From NCBI RefSeq assembly GCF_007097395.1, contig NZ_VKDC01000014.1, forward strand, positions 1-64,000: a stretch of DNA of 64,000 bases, read 5' to 3'. Below, in pieces: positions 9,231 to 18,082 of this stretch (position 1 is the first letter of the stretch; the number at the start of each line of letters is the position of its first letter). Made by a program: the position numbers and the translations under genes. Under the pieces are notes generated by a model. That model saw only the letters and a list, made by a program, of their open reading frames with translations, had not been told where the DNA came from and ran no database searches. The stretch is from Fulvivirga sp. M361. Lineage in GTDB: Bacteria > Bacteroidota > Bacteroidia > Cytophagales > Cyclobacteriaceae.

Positions 9231-12128
9231 ATGAAACAGCATATATCGACTTTATTACAAGTGATCAGAATTTCATTCCTACTCTATTTTTCTTTTTCAG
9301 CCCCTATCATTCTATCGGCCCAGGTGACAGATTATACTTTCTCTCACCGAAAATTTGAACAAGCCAGCAGCCCTGTTCAAGCATCTCTACTAAAAGACTA
9401 CGATATATACGACCGCACAAAGCAAGGCGCTATAGTGATCAACAATGATTTAGAAGAAGACACCTCTTTCGTAAGTGGTCCTGGCTTTCCTATAGGCTTT
9501 GATTTTTTTTATGACGGTCAATATTATGATCGTTTCGCCGCTTCAGCTAATGGATACATTAAACTGGGGAAATCAGAAAAAGACTTCATGATAAAGCGTG
9601 ATACCCTGTTAGGGGCAATTTTTCAGGAGGGTTTCGATAAAGAAAGACAAAACATCATTTCCGCTTTTCAGACGGACGTCAATACAACTATCCCGTTTGG
9701 ACATACTTTAGAATACTCTAAGGCAAGGGGCTTCCCCGGAGAAAAGCAAACCATCATTGATTGGTATTTCATTTACTACAGCTATCGCTATCCGGAATAT
9801 ACCCGTTCCCCCTACTTTACAGCACAGATCACGCTTATGGAAGAGGATGGGAGTATCGAAATGTTCTATGAAAAGGACAATCGCGGGTTTCCCGCACATA
9901 TACAACAAGTAGCCGTAGGATTAAGAGGATCCAGGCTGAATAACCATGCCGATAACCTGCATCTGCGCGGTGTGGTAAAAGGAATTAACGATTGGAAGTC
10001 TTCAAAGAAGCAAACGGATCCAACCACAACAATGGACTTTGATGAAGAACTTATTGAAGTAGCGGAGATCTTTACATTCACCCCTCCAATAGACAGTAGC
10101 AGTTTGCCGGAATGTCCTGAAGCTTACTACCTGGTATCCAATCATCATCCGAATGGAAAATACGGTGATGATGACCACAACTACATACTCTTGGACGGTG
10201 CTGACAGCGTGGCTCGAAACCCAACCCTGGGATGGTCACACGCCAGTCTGCTGGATAATACCTACGATGTATACTTTAGCACGGACAACCCTCCTACTGA
10301 ACGGATCGCTGCTGACCTTGAAGAAAGAAGACTGAAACTGCCTGAGCTAGCTGCTGGCACTACCTATTACGTGGGTATTATATCCCACAATAAAAATGGT
10401 AAAACGCCCCTCTGTATTTCAAGTTTTACCACCGCCGGGGAATTAGGATATTGCGAAAATAAACATGGTCCGGCGGCCGGTTATGGAAAAATCAAGGCGG
10501 TCAAATTTAATACGCTGGACTTCAGGAGTAACCCTGATGTAAATGAGTTGACCCTATTGCCGAATGTCCCTCCCTACACTACCACGCTTACCCGTGGAAA
10601 GACTTACACGTTTCGATACGAACAGGCAGCTATTCCTGAGTTAAGATTAAGCACTTTCGTTTTTATTGATTTTGATGGAAATGGTAAATTCAGTGAAACC
10701 AACAACTCATCTGACTATGAAGCATTTTCATTAGGTTTGATTGGGCCGTCAGCCGGCTTCCTGGAAAAACAAATTACGATTCCTAATGATGCCAAATTGG
10801 GCAATACAAGGCTGAGGATCAAAAATCATTCAACCAGATGGATTTCCGCAAATCCTTGGAATCCTTGTGCATACACCGCATTGTTTGGTCAGGACTATAT
10901 CATTACCATAGCGCCATCGGAAGAGTGTGCTGACTTTAGCATGACCACAGCAACAGACCCCTTGTCGTGTTTTGAGTCGGCTGACGGAAGCATTGCATTG
11001 CAACTCACCGGTGGTACTGCTCCGTACAGCATTCGATGGAAAAAGGACGGAGAAAACTACCCGGGTAATGCCACTATTCAAAACAACCTCGACCGTGGTA
11101 CTTATCAGGCATTCGTTATAGATGATAAGGGCTGTGATATACAGACCTCTTTAATGGCCATCACACAACCAACCGCCCTACGATCGACCAATGTATTCGA
11201 AATCAACCCGGATTGTCATAATGTAGCTCAGGGTAGTATATCCTTAAATATGGAAGGTGGAACACCTCCTTATTCCTACCTATGGAGCAACGGAAAAACC
11301 ACAAGCTCTATTGATAAGTTATCTGAAGCACAATATTCCGTTAATGTAACCGATCAGAACAATTGTCTTTTTACCTCTGAAACATTCACCATCTCTGCTC
11401 CTAAGCCTATGACGATTGACCATGAAAATGTACAGGGCATTTCGTGTAACGGAGAAAGTGATGGCAAGATCACCTTAAATGTAACCGGTGGAACACCGCC
11501 TTACTCCTATTTATGGAGTGATGGGCAGACCACAAGTACTATCGACAATTTACCTGAAGGGCAGTACAGTGTCACCATCACAGATGAAAAGGACTGTCAA
11601 CTAACATCAATGCCTTATGCTTTATCTATGCCTGAAGCACTTACAGCAGAAGTGTTGGGAAATAATGCCCGGGAAGGAGAAAAATTAAGCATACAGGTAA
11701 AAGGAGGAAAACAACCCTACCGTTATCAATGGAGTAACGGACATGACCAGGCAACGCTGGGAAACGCTCCGGCTGGTCAGTATACCGTCACTGTAACAGA
11801 CTCTAATGAATGCCTACTGCAAATTGACAATATTACCATAAAGCCCAAATTGATCACTTCCGTTGAAGATGATAACGCTATACCATTCAGTATATACCCC
11901 AACCCTTCCCGGAAATTCGTTACGGTTGAACTACCTCAAAAGAGAAAAGGCCTTTATAAAAATTGGAAATTATCTTTAGTTGATATGCAGGGCAAAGTAC
12001 TGAAAAAAGGTACGTTCTCAGACAGCGCTGACCTGACATTTGATCTTAGTGATATTGATGCCGGGCAATATTATCTAAAGGTTAGTGACGGTGAAAACTC
12101 CTCTATGAAAAAATTGGTCGTACAATAA
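9231..12128 (+). CDS. Large secreted protein with GEVED, SprB repeats and T9SS sorting domain
   Basis: 965 residues. A signal peptide (first 30 residues) is followed by a beta-rich N-terminal region, a fibronectin-III-like segment (about 320-402), a GEVED domain (about 430-535, FVFIDFDGNGKF) and four SprB-type repeats starting near 576, 660, 736 and 810. Each repeat has a GG(T)xPYSYLWSNG-like core, and repeats 2 and 3 are nearly identical. The last 80 residues (from SIYPNPSRKF) are a type A T9SS C-terminal domain that directs export through the type IX system and attachment to the cell surface. SprB-repeat proteins are gliding adhesins or large surface proteins; this one is much shorter than SprB itself. 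Flanked by long gaps, so monocistronic. Ligand not predictable. Confidence 0.88.
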   Translation: MKQHISTLLQVIRISFLLYFSFSAPIILSAQVTDYTFSHRKFEQASSPVQASLLKDYDIYDRTKQGAIVINNDLEEDTSFVSGPGFPIGFDFFYDGQYYDRFAASANGYIKLGKSEKDFMIKRDTLLGAIFQEGFDKERQNIISAFQTDVNTTIPFGHTLEYSKARGFPGEKQTIIDWYFIYYSYRYPEYTRSPYFTAQITLMEEDGSIEMFYEKDNRGFPAHIQQVAVGLRGSRLNNHADNLHLRGVVKGINDWKSSKKQTDPTTTMDFDEELIEVAEIFTFTPPIDSSSLPECPEAYYLVSNHHPNGKYGDDDHNYILLDGADSVARNPTLGWSHASLLDNTYDVYFSTDNPPTERIAADLEERRLKLPELAAGTTYYVGIISHNKNGKTPLCISSFTTAGELGYCENKHGPAAGYGKIKAVKFNTLDFRSNPDVNELTLLPNVPPYTTTLTRGKTYTFRYEQAAIPELRLSTFVFIDFDGNGKFSETNNSSDYEAFSLGLIGPSAGFLEKQITIPNDAKLGNTRLRIKNHSTRWISANPWNPCAYTALFGQDYIITIAPSEECADFSMTTATDPLSCFESADGSIALQLTGGTAPYSIRWKKDGENYPGNATIQNNLDRGTYQAFVIDDKGCDIQTSLMAITQPTALRSTNVFEINPDCHNVAQGSISLNMEGGTPPYSYLWSNGKTTSSIDKLSEAQYSVNVTDQNNCLFTSETFTISAPKPMTIDHENVQGISCNGESDGKITLNVTGGTPPYSYLWSDGQTTSTIDNLPEGQYSVTITDEKDCQLTSMPYALSMPEALTAEVLGNNAREGEKLSIQVKGGKQPYRYQWSNGHDQATLGNAPAGQYTVTVTDSNECLLQIDNITIKPKLITSVEDDNAIPFSIYPNPSRKFVTVELPQKRKGLYKNWKLSLVDMQGKVLKKGTFSDSADLTFDLSDIDAGQYYLKVSDGENSSMKKLVVQ

Positions 12129-12310
12129 CTTTCTTACACCACTAAATGCTATCGGACACTCGTCTAACCACGTTTGATTTGATCAATGGTCAGATCTAAC
12201 ACTAAAATTACTATTGCCAGCATAACGAACGATTTTATGCGACAATATCAAATAAGGAGGCGTTGGAAATCAGCCAGAATTCTTGAAAAAAGCTCATTTC
12301 ACAACTTTAC

Positions 12311-12367
12311 TACTAAATTGTAGAACAAATAAAAACCAGCTCCGTATATTAGTTCTACAATTTAGTA
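12311..12367. promoter_or_regulatory. 16-bp perfect inverted repeat before the first padR gene (putative operator)
   Basis: TACTAAATTGTAGAAC (12311-12326) and its exact reverse complement (12352-12367) are separated by 25 nt. The second arm ends six nt before the padR ATG, so a bound protein would cover the ribosome binding site and probably the promoter. PadR proteins bind dyads and commonly repress their own operon. The arm core CTACAATTTAGT resembles the elements before the second padR gene. Binding is inferred. Confidence 0.6.
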
Positions 12368-12372
12368 ACAAA

Positions 12373-12699
12373 ATGAAAGAGACACGTTTAGGAGAATTTG
12401 AAGAAGTACTGCTCCTCCTGGTGGGAATTCTGGGCGAAGAGGCTTATGCTTTTAAAATTGCAGAGGAATTTGAAGGCCAAACCAAACGGGCAGTATCCAT
12501 AGGCGCAGTCCACTCCACGCTTAACCGACTGCTCGAAAAAGGTTTTTTAACCTCCGAAATGGGAAGCTCCTCACCGGAACGAGGGGGAAGAAGAAAACGA
12601 ATTTATACTATCACTGCCCACGGCAGCAGAATATTGTCGGACTCCCGGGATTTTAAAGTATCACTTTGGAATCAATACCCTGGATTTGCCAATGGATAA
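12373..12699 (+). CDS. PadR-family transcriptional regulator, array 1
   Basis: 108-residue winged-helix regulator from ATG 12373. An upstream in-frame ATG at 12283 would add 30 unrelated residues and run through the inverted repeat, so it is rejected. LGEFEEVLLLLVGILGEEAYAFKIAEEF is split by the helix-turn-helix typical of PadR; VSIGAVHSTLNRLLEKGFL is the recognition helix region, and RGGRRKRIYTIT is the wing. It lacks a long C-terminal dimer helix, as in the small subfamily PadR-s2. It is 66 nt before three duplicated permeases and probably controls them. It is about half identical by eye to the second PadR in this window. The inducer is unknown. Confidence 0.9.
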   Translation: MKETRLGEFEEVLLLLVGILGEEAYAFKIAEEFEGQTKRAVSIGAVHSTLNRLLEKGFLTSEMGSSSPERGGRRKRIYTITAHGSRILSDSRDFKVSLWNQYPGFANG

Positions 12700-12764
12700 A
12701 TTACGTTTCTTACCCTGTCCTGAAATAACACTGATTTTGGCCAGGGTATCATTATGAGCTTAAA

Positions 12765-15419
12765 ATGAAAAACAACAACGCGATACCACCTGCACTGGCT
12801 GAAAAACTGCTACTCTGGTTTCTCAAAGAAGAACTGGCAGAAGAAGTGCTGGGTGATCTTGACGAAAAATTTTATGCGACCGTCAGGCATAAGTCAGTAA
12901 TGCGGGCCCGGCGCAACTATTGGTACCAGGTCTTTCATTATCTAAGGCCTTTCGCACTCAAAAAATATAGGTCAAAACACTCAAATTTTACCATTATGTT
13001 TAAAAACAATTTCAAAATCGCCTGGCGGCAAATCATCAGGCAGAAGATGTATTCCGTGATCAAGATCGGTGGATTTTCCCTGGGCATTGCCGCCTGTTTC
13101 TTAATCACCCTTTACATACTGGATGAACTCAGGTATGATCAGCATTATGCAGATAAAGAGAACATTTACCGGGTCATAGAAGAAACGGAATATATGGGAA
13201 AGGACTTTAAGAACGTATGGTTTCCGGCCCCATTAGCTCAAGTCCTTGAAAATGATTTCGCGGAAATTGAAAAGGCAGGAAGGTATAACAACGCTGAATT
13301 ATTTGGCTCAGGCAGTAAAGAGGTCAGACGAACCGACAGGAAGCTGAACTTCTATGAAACCCGCTTCACTTACATGGACCAAAAGTTGTTTGATATTCTG
13401 CAATACCAATTGCTATCCGGCAGTCCGGGCAAAGTGCTGAGCAATCGTACCGACCTGGTAATATCTCAGAGAAAAGCTGAAAAATACTTCCCTGATGAAG
13501 ACCCAATAGGGAAAACACTGATATTGAACAATGACGAAGAGCAAGTGTATACCATTCGAGGTGTAATGGAAAATCCTGAAGCTATTCACTTTCAGTATGA
13601 CTTTATCATGTCGCTCGCCGGGGTGGAATTCTGGCCCGGAGAGCAAAACTTCTGGGGAGCCCAAAACTATCCGACTTATATAAAAGTACAGCCCGGAACC
13701 GACATACACGCACTGGAAGACAAGTTGGAGGCCATAGAAAAGAACTATCTCATGCCGGCGTGGAAACAATCGGGAGAACTTAACATTGAAGAGAAAGCAA
13801 AAAAAACGCGGATGGCCTTACAACCGGTAGCAGATATACACTTGTATTCTGCTGATATTGAAGACATGCTATCACATGGTGATATTCGGTTTGTATGGCT
13901 CTTTGGAGGTATAGCAGCATTTATTCTGCTTATTGCAGGTATAAATTTCATCAACCTGTCAACGGCAAAGTCCGCCAACAGGGCAATGGAAGTCGGTTTA
14001 CGAAAGACAGTGGGTTCAACGCGCAGGCATCTTGTCAGCCAGTTTTTAATTGAATCTACTTTATTTAGCTTTTTGTCCTTCTCGATAGGGATACTACTCG
14101 CCTATTTTTTATTACCCTATTTCAATTTACTCTCTACCAAATCACTGGTGATGCCCTGGACGGAATGGTGGTTATGGCCTGTATTGTTACTTTCTACATT
14201 GACGGTAGGTATACTGGCGGGACTCTACCCTTCTTTCTATCTATCTTCTTTCAAGCCCATTCATGTCTTAAAAGGTAAATTAAGTAGAGGTAGTAAGACC
14301 TCGACATTACGTAATGCCTTAGTGATATTTCAGTTTACCACTTCCATTGCACTTATCATTGGCACCTTTGTGATCTATAGCCAGGTTAATTACATCCTCA
14401 ACAAAAAAGTAGGCTTTGATAAAGACCAGGTAGTTATGTTGCACGGTGCAAATACGTTGGAACAGAGCAGATCGGTTTTTAAGGAAAAATTACTGCAGCT
14501 GTCATCCGTAAAAAGCGTATCTATCAGTGACTACTTACCTATCGATGGATCCATGCGCAATAACAATGGTTTCGTTAAAGCGGGTAAAGAGGGCGAAGAA
14601 GAACCCGTTTTCGGACAGATATGGCGTGTAGATCACGACTATATAAAAACGCTTGGCATGAAGGTCATAGAAGGCCGGGACTTTTCCAGTGAGGTACTTT
14701 CCGACTCATCCGCTATGATCATCAACCGGAAAATGGCCCGGGAACTTGGTTTTGAAAACCCTATTGGTGAAAAAGTTGAAAATTTTGAATTGACACGTAC
14801 GGTCATTGGGGTGATCGAAGACTTCCACTTTGAATCCATGAAAGGTGAGATACGTCCGTTGTGCATGGTGCTGGGTAACAGTCCGAAAACGATGTCACTC
14901 AAAGTAACTAACGCCAACATGGCAGAGACGCTCGAATCGATCAACCTGTTATGGGATGAGTTCTCTCCCAATCAGCCTATCCGCTATTCCTTTCTGGATG
15001 AAAAATTTGCGGCCATGTATAGCGATGTAAAACAAATGGGGCAGATCTTTGGCACATTCGCCATACTTGCCATCATTGTAGCCTGTCTTGGTTTATTTGC
15101 CCTGTCCGCTTTTATGGTGGAACAGCGAAGCAAAGAAATCAGTATACGGCTTGTACTCGGCGCTTCACTAAGGAGTGTGTTAAGTTTACTCACCCTTAAC
15201 TTCGTTAAGCTTATCATTATCTCTATTCTCATAGCCGCACCCCTGGCGTGGTATGCCATGCAAATGTGGTTGCAAGACTTCACCTATCGTACGGAAATAG
15301 GACCGGGGATCTTTATTCTTTCCGGTTCGCTGGCTATTGCTATTGCGTTGGTCACTATTAGCTATCAGTCCATACGAGCAGCACTTGCTAACCCGGTCGA
15401 ACAGCTGAGATCTGAGTAA
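12765..15419 (+). CDS. Duplicated FtsX/MacB-type permease with N-terminal prefix domain, array 1 gene 1
   Basis: 884 residues. Residues 1-70 form a cytosolic helical prefix (class A in this window: LLLWFLKEELAEEVLGDLDE). Then follow two FtsX/MacB modules: TM1 near 92-115, a periplasmic MacB-PCD domain, TM2-4 near 376-490, TM5 near 514-536, a second periplasmic domain to about 750, and TM6-8 near 761-868. The module signatures are EVGLRKTVGS and EISIRLVLGA; in the second the usual IGIRK is changed to ISIRL. The family moves no known substrate by itself: MacB/LolCDE relatives are mechanotransmitters driven by an ATPase. No ATPase or membrane-fusion protein is adjacent. The end ANPVEQLRSE is shared by the group. 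Confidence 0.85.
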   Translation: MKNNNAIPPALAEKLLLWFLKEELAEEVLGDLDEKFYATVRHKSVMRARRNYWYQVFHYLRPFALKKYRSKHSNFTIMFKNNFKIAWRQIIRQKMYSVIKIGGFSLGIAACFLITLYILDELRYDQHYADKENIYRVIEETEYMGKDFKNVWFPAPLAQVLENDFAEIEKAGRYNNAELFGSGSKEVRRTDRKLNFYETRFTYMDQKLFDILQYQLLSGSPGKVLSNRTDLVISQRKAEKYFPDEDPIGKTLILNNDEEQVYTIRGVMENPEAIHFQYDFIMSLAGVEFWPGEQNFWGAQNYPTYIKVQPGTDIHALEDKLEAIEKNYLMPAWKQSGELNIEEKAKKTRMALQPVADIHLYSADIEDMLSHGDIRFVWLFGGIAAFILLIAGINFINLSTAKSANRAMEVGLRKTVGSTRRHLVSQFLIESTLFSFLSFSIGILLAYFLLPYFNLLSTKSLVMPWTEWWLWPVLLLSTLTVGILAGLYPSFYLSSFKPIHVLKGKLSRGSKTSTLRNALVIFQFTTSIALIIGTFVIYSQVNYILNKKVGFDKDQVVMLHGANTLEQSRSVFKEKLLQLSSVKSVSISDYLPIDGSMRNNNGFVKAGKEGEEEPVFGQIWRVDHDYIKTLGMKVIEGRDFSSEVLSDSSAMIINRKMARELGFENPIGEKVENFELTRTVIGVIEDFHFESMKGEIRPLCMVLGNSPKTMSLKVTNANMAETLESINLLWDEFSPNQPIRYSFLDEKFAAMYSDVKQMGQIFGTFAILAIIVACLGLFALSAFMVEQRSKEISIRLVLGASLRSVLSLLTLNFVKLIIISILIAAPLAWYAMQMWLQDFTYRTEIGPGIFILSGSLAIAIALVTISYQSIRAALANPVEQLRSE

Positions 15420-15465
15420 GGCACCTACATATCTTTAGTAATCTTAAGATATACTCTAACGAAAG

Positions 15466-18081
15466 ATGAGTAAACGAAAACCTACACCACCATGGTACGC
15501 AGAACACTTGTTATTGTGGTTCCTAAAGGAGGAACTAGTGGAAGAAGTGCTGGGCGACCTGGACGAAAAATTCTATCATACGTTAGACAAGTCTTCCAGG
15601 CTAAAAGCAAAACTCAATTATTGGTACCAGGTCGTTCATTATATACGCCCTTTCGCCATGAAAAAATACAGGTCAAACTCAACTTCATTTATTATGTTCC
15701 AAAACTATTTTAAAATAGGTTACCGCAATCTGTTCAAAAATAAGTTCACTTCTTTCATTAATGTTGGAGGACTTGCGATTGGTATGTCAGTAGCCATGCT
15801 GGTAAGCCTTTGGGTAAAAGATGAGCTCTCTTATAACAAAACCCATAAGAATTACGATCGCCTGGCACAAGTCATGTTCCATTCCAATTGGGGAGGGACG
15901 AAAGTAAGTACTACCGGAATAGTGACAACGGGTCTGGGCACTTTACTGAAAAATTCTTATGCCAGCTATTTTGAAAAGGTGGCCCTTGTACGCGCCCGGC
16001 TGGAAGAGCGGATCTTCACATACAAAGACGATCATTTCATAGAAAACGGGTATTATATGCAACCGGACGGTCCGGAAATGTTCAGTTTGAAGATGGTCTC
16101 CGGCTCTGCGAATGGATTAAAAGAAATGAGATCCGTTCTGTTATCTCAATCCCTGGCGAAAAAAATTTTTGGTGATACGGACCCCGTCAACCAGGTAGTA
16201 AAGTTTAATGAGCAAACAGACGTTCAGGTCACCGGAGTATATGAGGACCTGCCCGGAAACTCGAAGTTTCATGATGCCGCTTATTTCGCGCCGATCGATC
16301 TTTTTATCCATGGGTGGTCACACCTTAACGTATGGGACAATTATAACATGTTTGTTTTTGTACAGTTACGTGATGGGGTTGACTTTAACCAGGCATCGAC
16401 ATTGATCAAGGATATTATGAAACCATACATCCAGGAGGTAAGACAACATGACCTTTTTCTGCATCCTATGAGTAAATGGCATTTGTTTTCAGAGTTTAAA
16501 GATGGGAAGCAAGTCACCAGTGACCGCATTACGTTTGTTTGGTTTTATGGTGCAGTTGGCATTTTTGTGCTGCTACTGGCTTGTGTTAATTTTATGAACC
16601 TGAGCACAGCCCGGTCAGAAAACAGGGCAAAAGAAATTGGCGTACGGAAGAGCATGGGCTCTGCCCGGATCCAGCTATTCAACCAGTTCCTAAGTGAATC
16701 GATACTCGTAGCGGTGCTGGCTTTTACGTTATCTTTACTATTCGTCAGTCTGATTCTATCCTGGTTCAATAGCCTGGCGGGAAAAAATATGATCATGCCC
16801 TGGTCCGAACCGTTTTTCTGGTTAGGGGGATTAGGGTTCACACTCATGACAGGCTTATTGGCAGGCAGCTATCCCGCTATATACCTTTCCTCTTTCAATC
16901 CGGTCAAATCACTTAAAGGAACATTTCGGTCGGGTAAAAATGCTTCCCTTCCCCGTAAGGTTCTGGTAGTATTTCAATTCACTGTTTCCATTGCATTGAT
17001 CATAGGTACATTGATCGTGTATCAACAGATACAGCATGTAAAAGACCGCCCGGTAGGGTACCTGAGAGATGGCCTGCTTATGCTACCTAAAAGGTCATCA
17101 GAGCTCTGGGGTAAGCACGATTTAATTCGTAATGAATTGGTGAAGACAGGAGCTGTGGAAGAGATAGGTGTGGCTAACTATCCTCTTACCAATACATTAG
17201 GAAACAATGACGGCTTTAGCTGGGAAGGAAATAATCCATCCGAGTACCACTCATTCAACACGGTCCTGGTAAACCATGACTACGGCAAAACCATCGGGTG
17301 GGAACTGCTGCAAGGCAGAGATTTTTCCAGGGATAATAAATCCGACCTGGCCGGTGTAGTGATCACTGAATCCGCACGGCAAATCATGGAGATAGATAAC
17401 CCCATTGGGATATCATTACATTACGAATATGGCATGAACGGTATTCATGATTTTACTATCCTGGGGGTCGTAAACGACTTGATCAAAGGAGATCCTTTCA
17501 AATCCAGTGTTCCTGCCATCATGTTTCTGTCAGAGCGCGACCTGCTTTGGATGTTCATTCGAATTAAGGAAGGTTATCCTCAAAATGAAGCACTGGCAAA
17601 AATTGACAACGTATTTAAAACACTTACCCCTTCCGCTTATGTAGACTTTAAAGTGTTGGACGAGGAATACAGCGCCAAATTCAGCTCAGAGGAGCGTATT
17701 GGAAAACTGGCCACTTTCTTTGCGGTGCTGGCTGTCATCATCAGTTGTTTGGGTCTTTTCGGTTTAGCATTGTTCCTGACTGAAAAAAGATCAAAAGAGA
17801 TCGGTATTCGCAAAGTGTTGGGTGCTTCTATCATTGGAATTTGGAGGTTACTCACACAAGATTTTGTAGGATTAGTAATGATCTCATCGGTTATAGCTAT
17901 TCCTGTTGCTTATTTCTTTTTGGACCGTTGGATCAGCAATTATGATTATCAAATGGACATTTCCTGGTGGGTATTTGGGGTTACCTGTATGGGCGCCTTG
18001 CTCATCGCAATACTTACCGTGAGTTACCAGGCTATTAAATCTGCTATGGCCAATCCGGTCAATTCATTGCGATCAGAATAA
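15466..18081 (+). CDS. Duplicated FtsX/MacB-type permease with prefix domain, array 1 gene 2
   Basis: 871 residues, 46 nt after the preceding permease. It has the class A prefix (LLLWFLKEELVEEVLGDLDE, then INYWYQ-like NYWYQVVHYIRPFAMKK) and two FtsX modules with signatures EIGVRKSMGS and EIGIRKVLGA. The body is closest not to its neighbours but to the first permease of array 2: both share HPM(S/G)KWHL(F/Y)S, NDGFSWEG/DNGFQWKG, GRDFSRD and SEERIGKL-like segments. Predicted inner-membrane protein with two large periplasmic domains. Substrate and energising ATPase unknown. The end is ANPVNSLRSE. Confidence 0.85.
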   Translation: MSKRKPTPPWYAEHLLLWFLKEELVEEVLGDLDEKFYHTLDKSSRLKAKLNYWYQVVHYIRPFAMKKYRSNSTSFIMFQNYFKIGYRNLFKNKFTSFINVGGLAIGMSVAMLVSLWVKDELSYNKTHKNYDRLAQVMFHSNWGGTKVSTTGIVTTGLGTLLKNSYASYFEKVALVRARLEERIFTYKDDHFIENGYYMQPDGPEMFSLKMVSGSANGLKEMRSVLLSQSLAKKIFGDTDPVNQVVKFNEQTDVQVTGVYEDLPGNSKFHDAAYFAPIDLFIHGWSHLNVWDNYNMFVFVQLRDGVDFNQASTLIKDIMKPYIQEVRQHDLFLHPMSKWHLFSEFKDGKQVTSDRITFVWFYGAVGIFVLLLACVNFMNLSTARSENRAKEIGVRKSMGSARIQLFNQFLSESILVAVLAFTLSLLFVSLILSWFNSLAGKNMIMPWSEPFFWLGGLGFTLMTGLLAGSYPAIYLSSFNPVKSLKGTFRSGKNASLPRKVLVVFQFTVSIALIIGTLIVYQQIQHVKDRPVGYLRDGLLMLPKRSSELWGKHDLIRNELVKTGAVEEIGVANYPLTNTLGNNDGFSWEGNNPSEYHSFNTVLVNHDYGKTIGWELLQGRDFSRDNKSDLAGVVITESARQIMEIDNPIGISLHYEYGMNGIHDFTILGVVNDLIKGDPFKSSVPAIMFLSERDLLWMFIRIKEGYPQNEALAKIDNVFKTLTPSAYVDFKVLDEEYSAKFSSEERIGKLATFFAVLAVIISCLGLFGLALFLTEKRSKEIGIRKVLGASIIGIWRLLTQDFVGLVMISSVIAIPVAYFFLDRWISNYDYQMDISWWVFGVTCMGALLIAILTVSYQAIKSAMANPVNSLRSE

Positions 18082-18082
18082 C

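Noticed and set aside
12283-12372. Longer PadR start at 12283
   Set aside because: The extra 30 codons run through the perfect inverted repeat and match nothing in PadR proteins.
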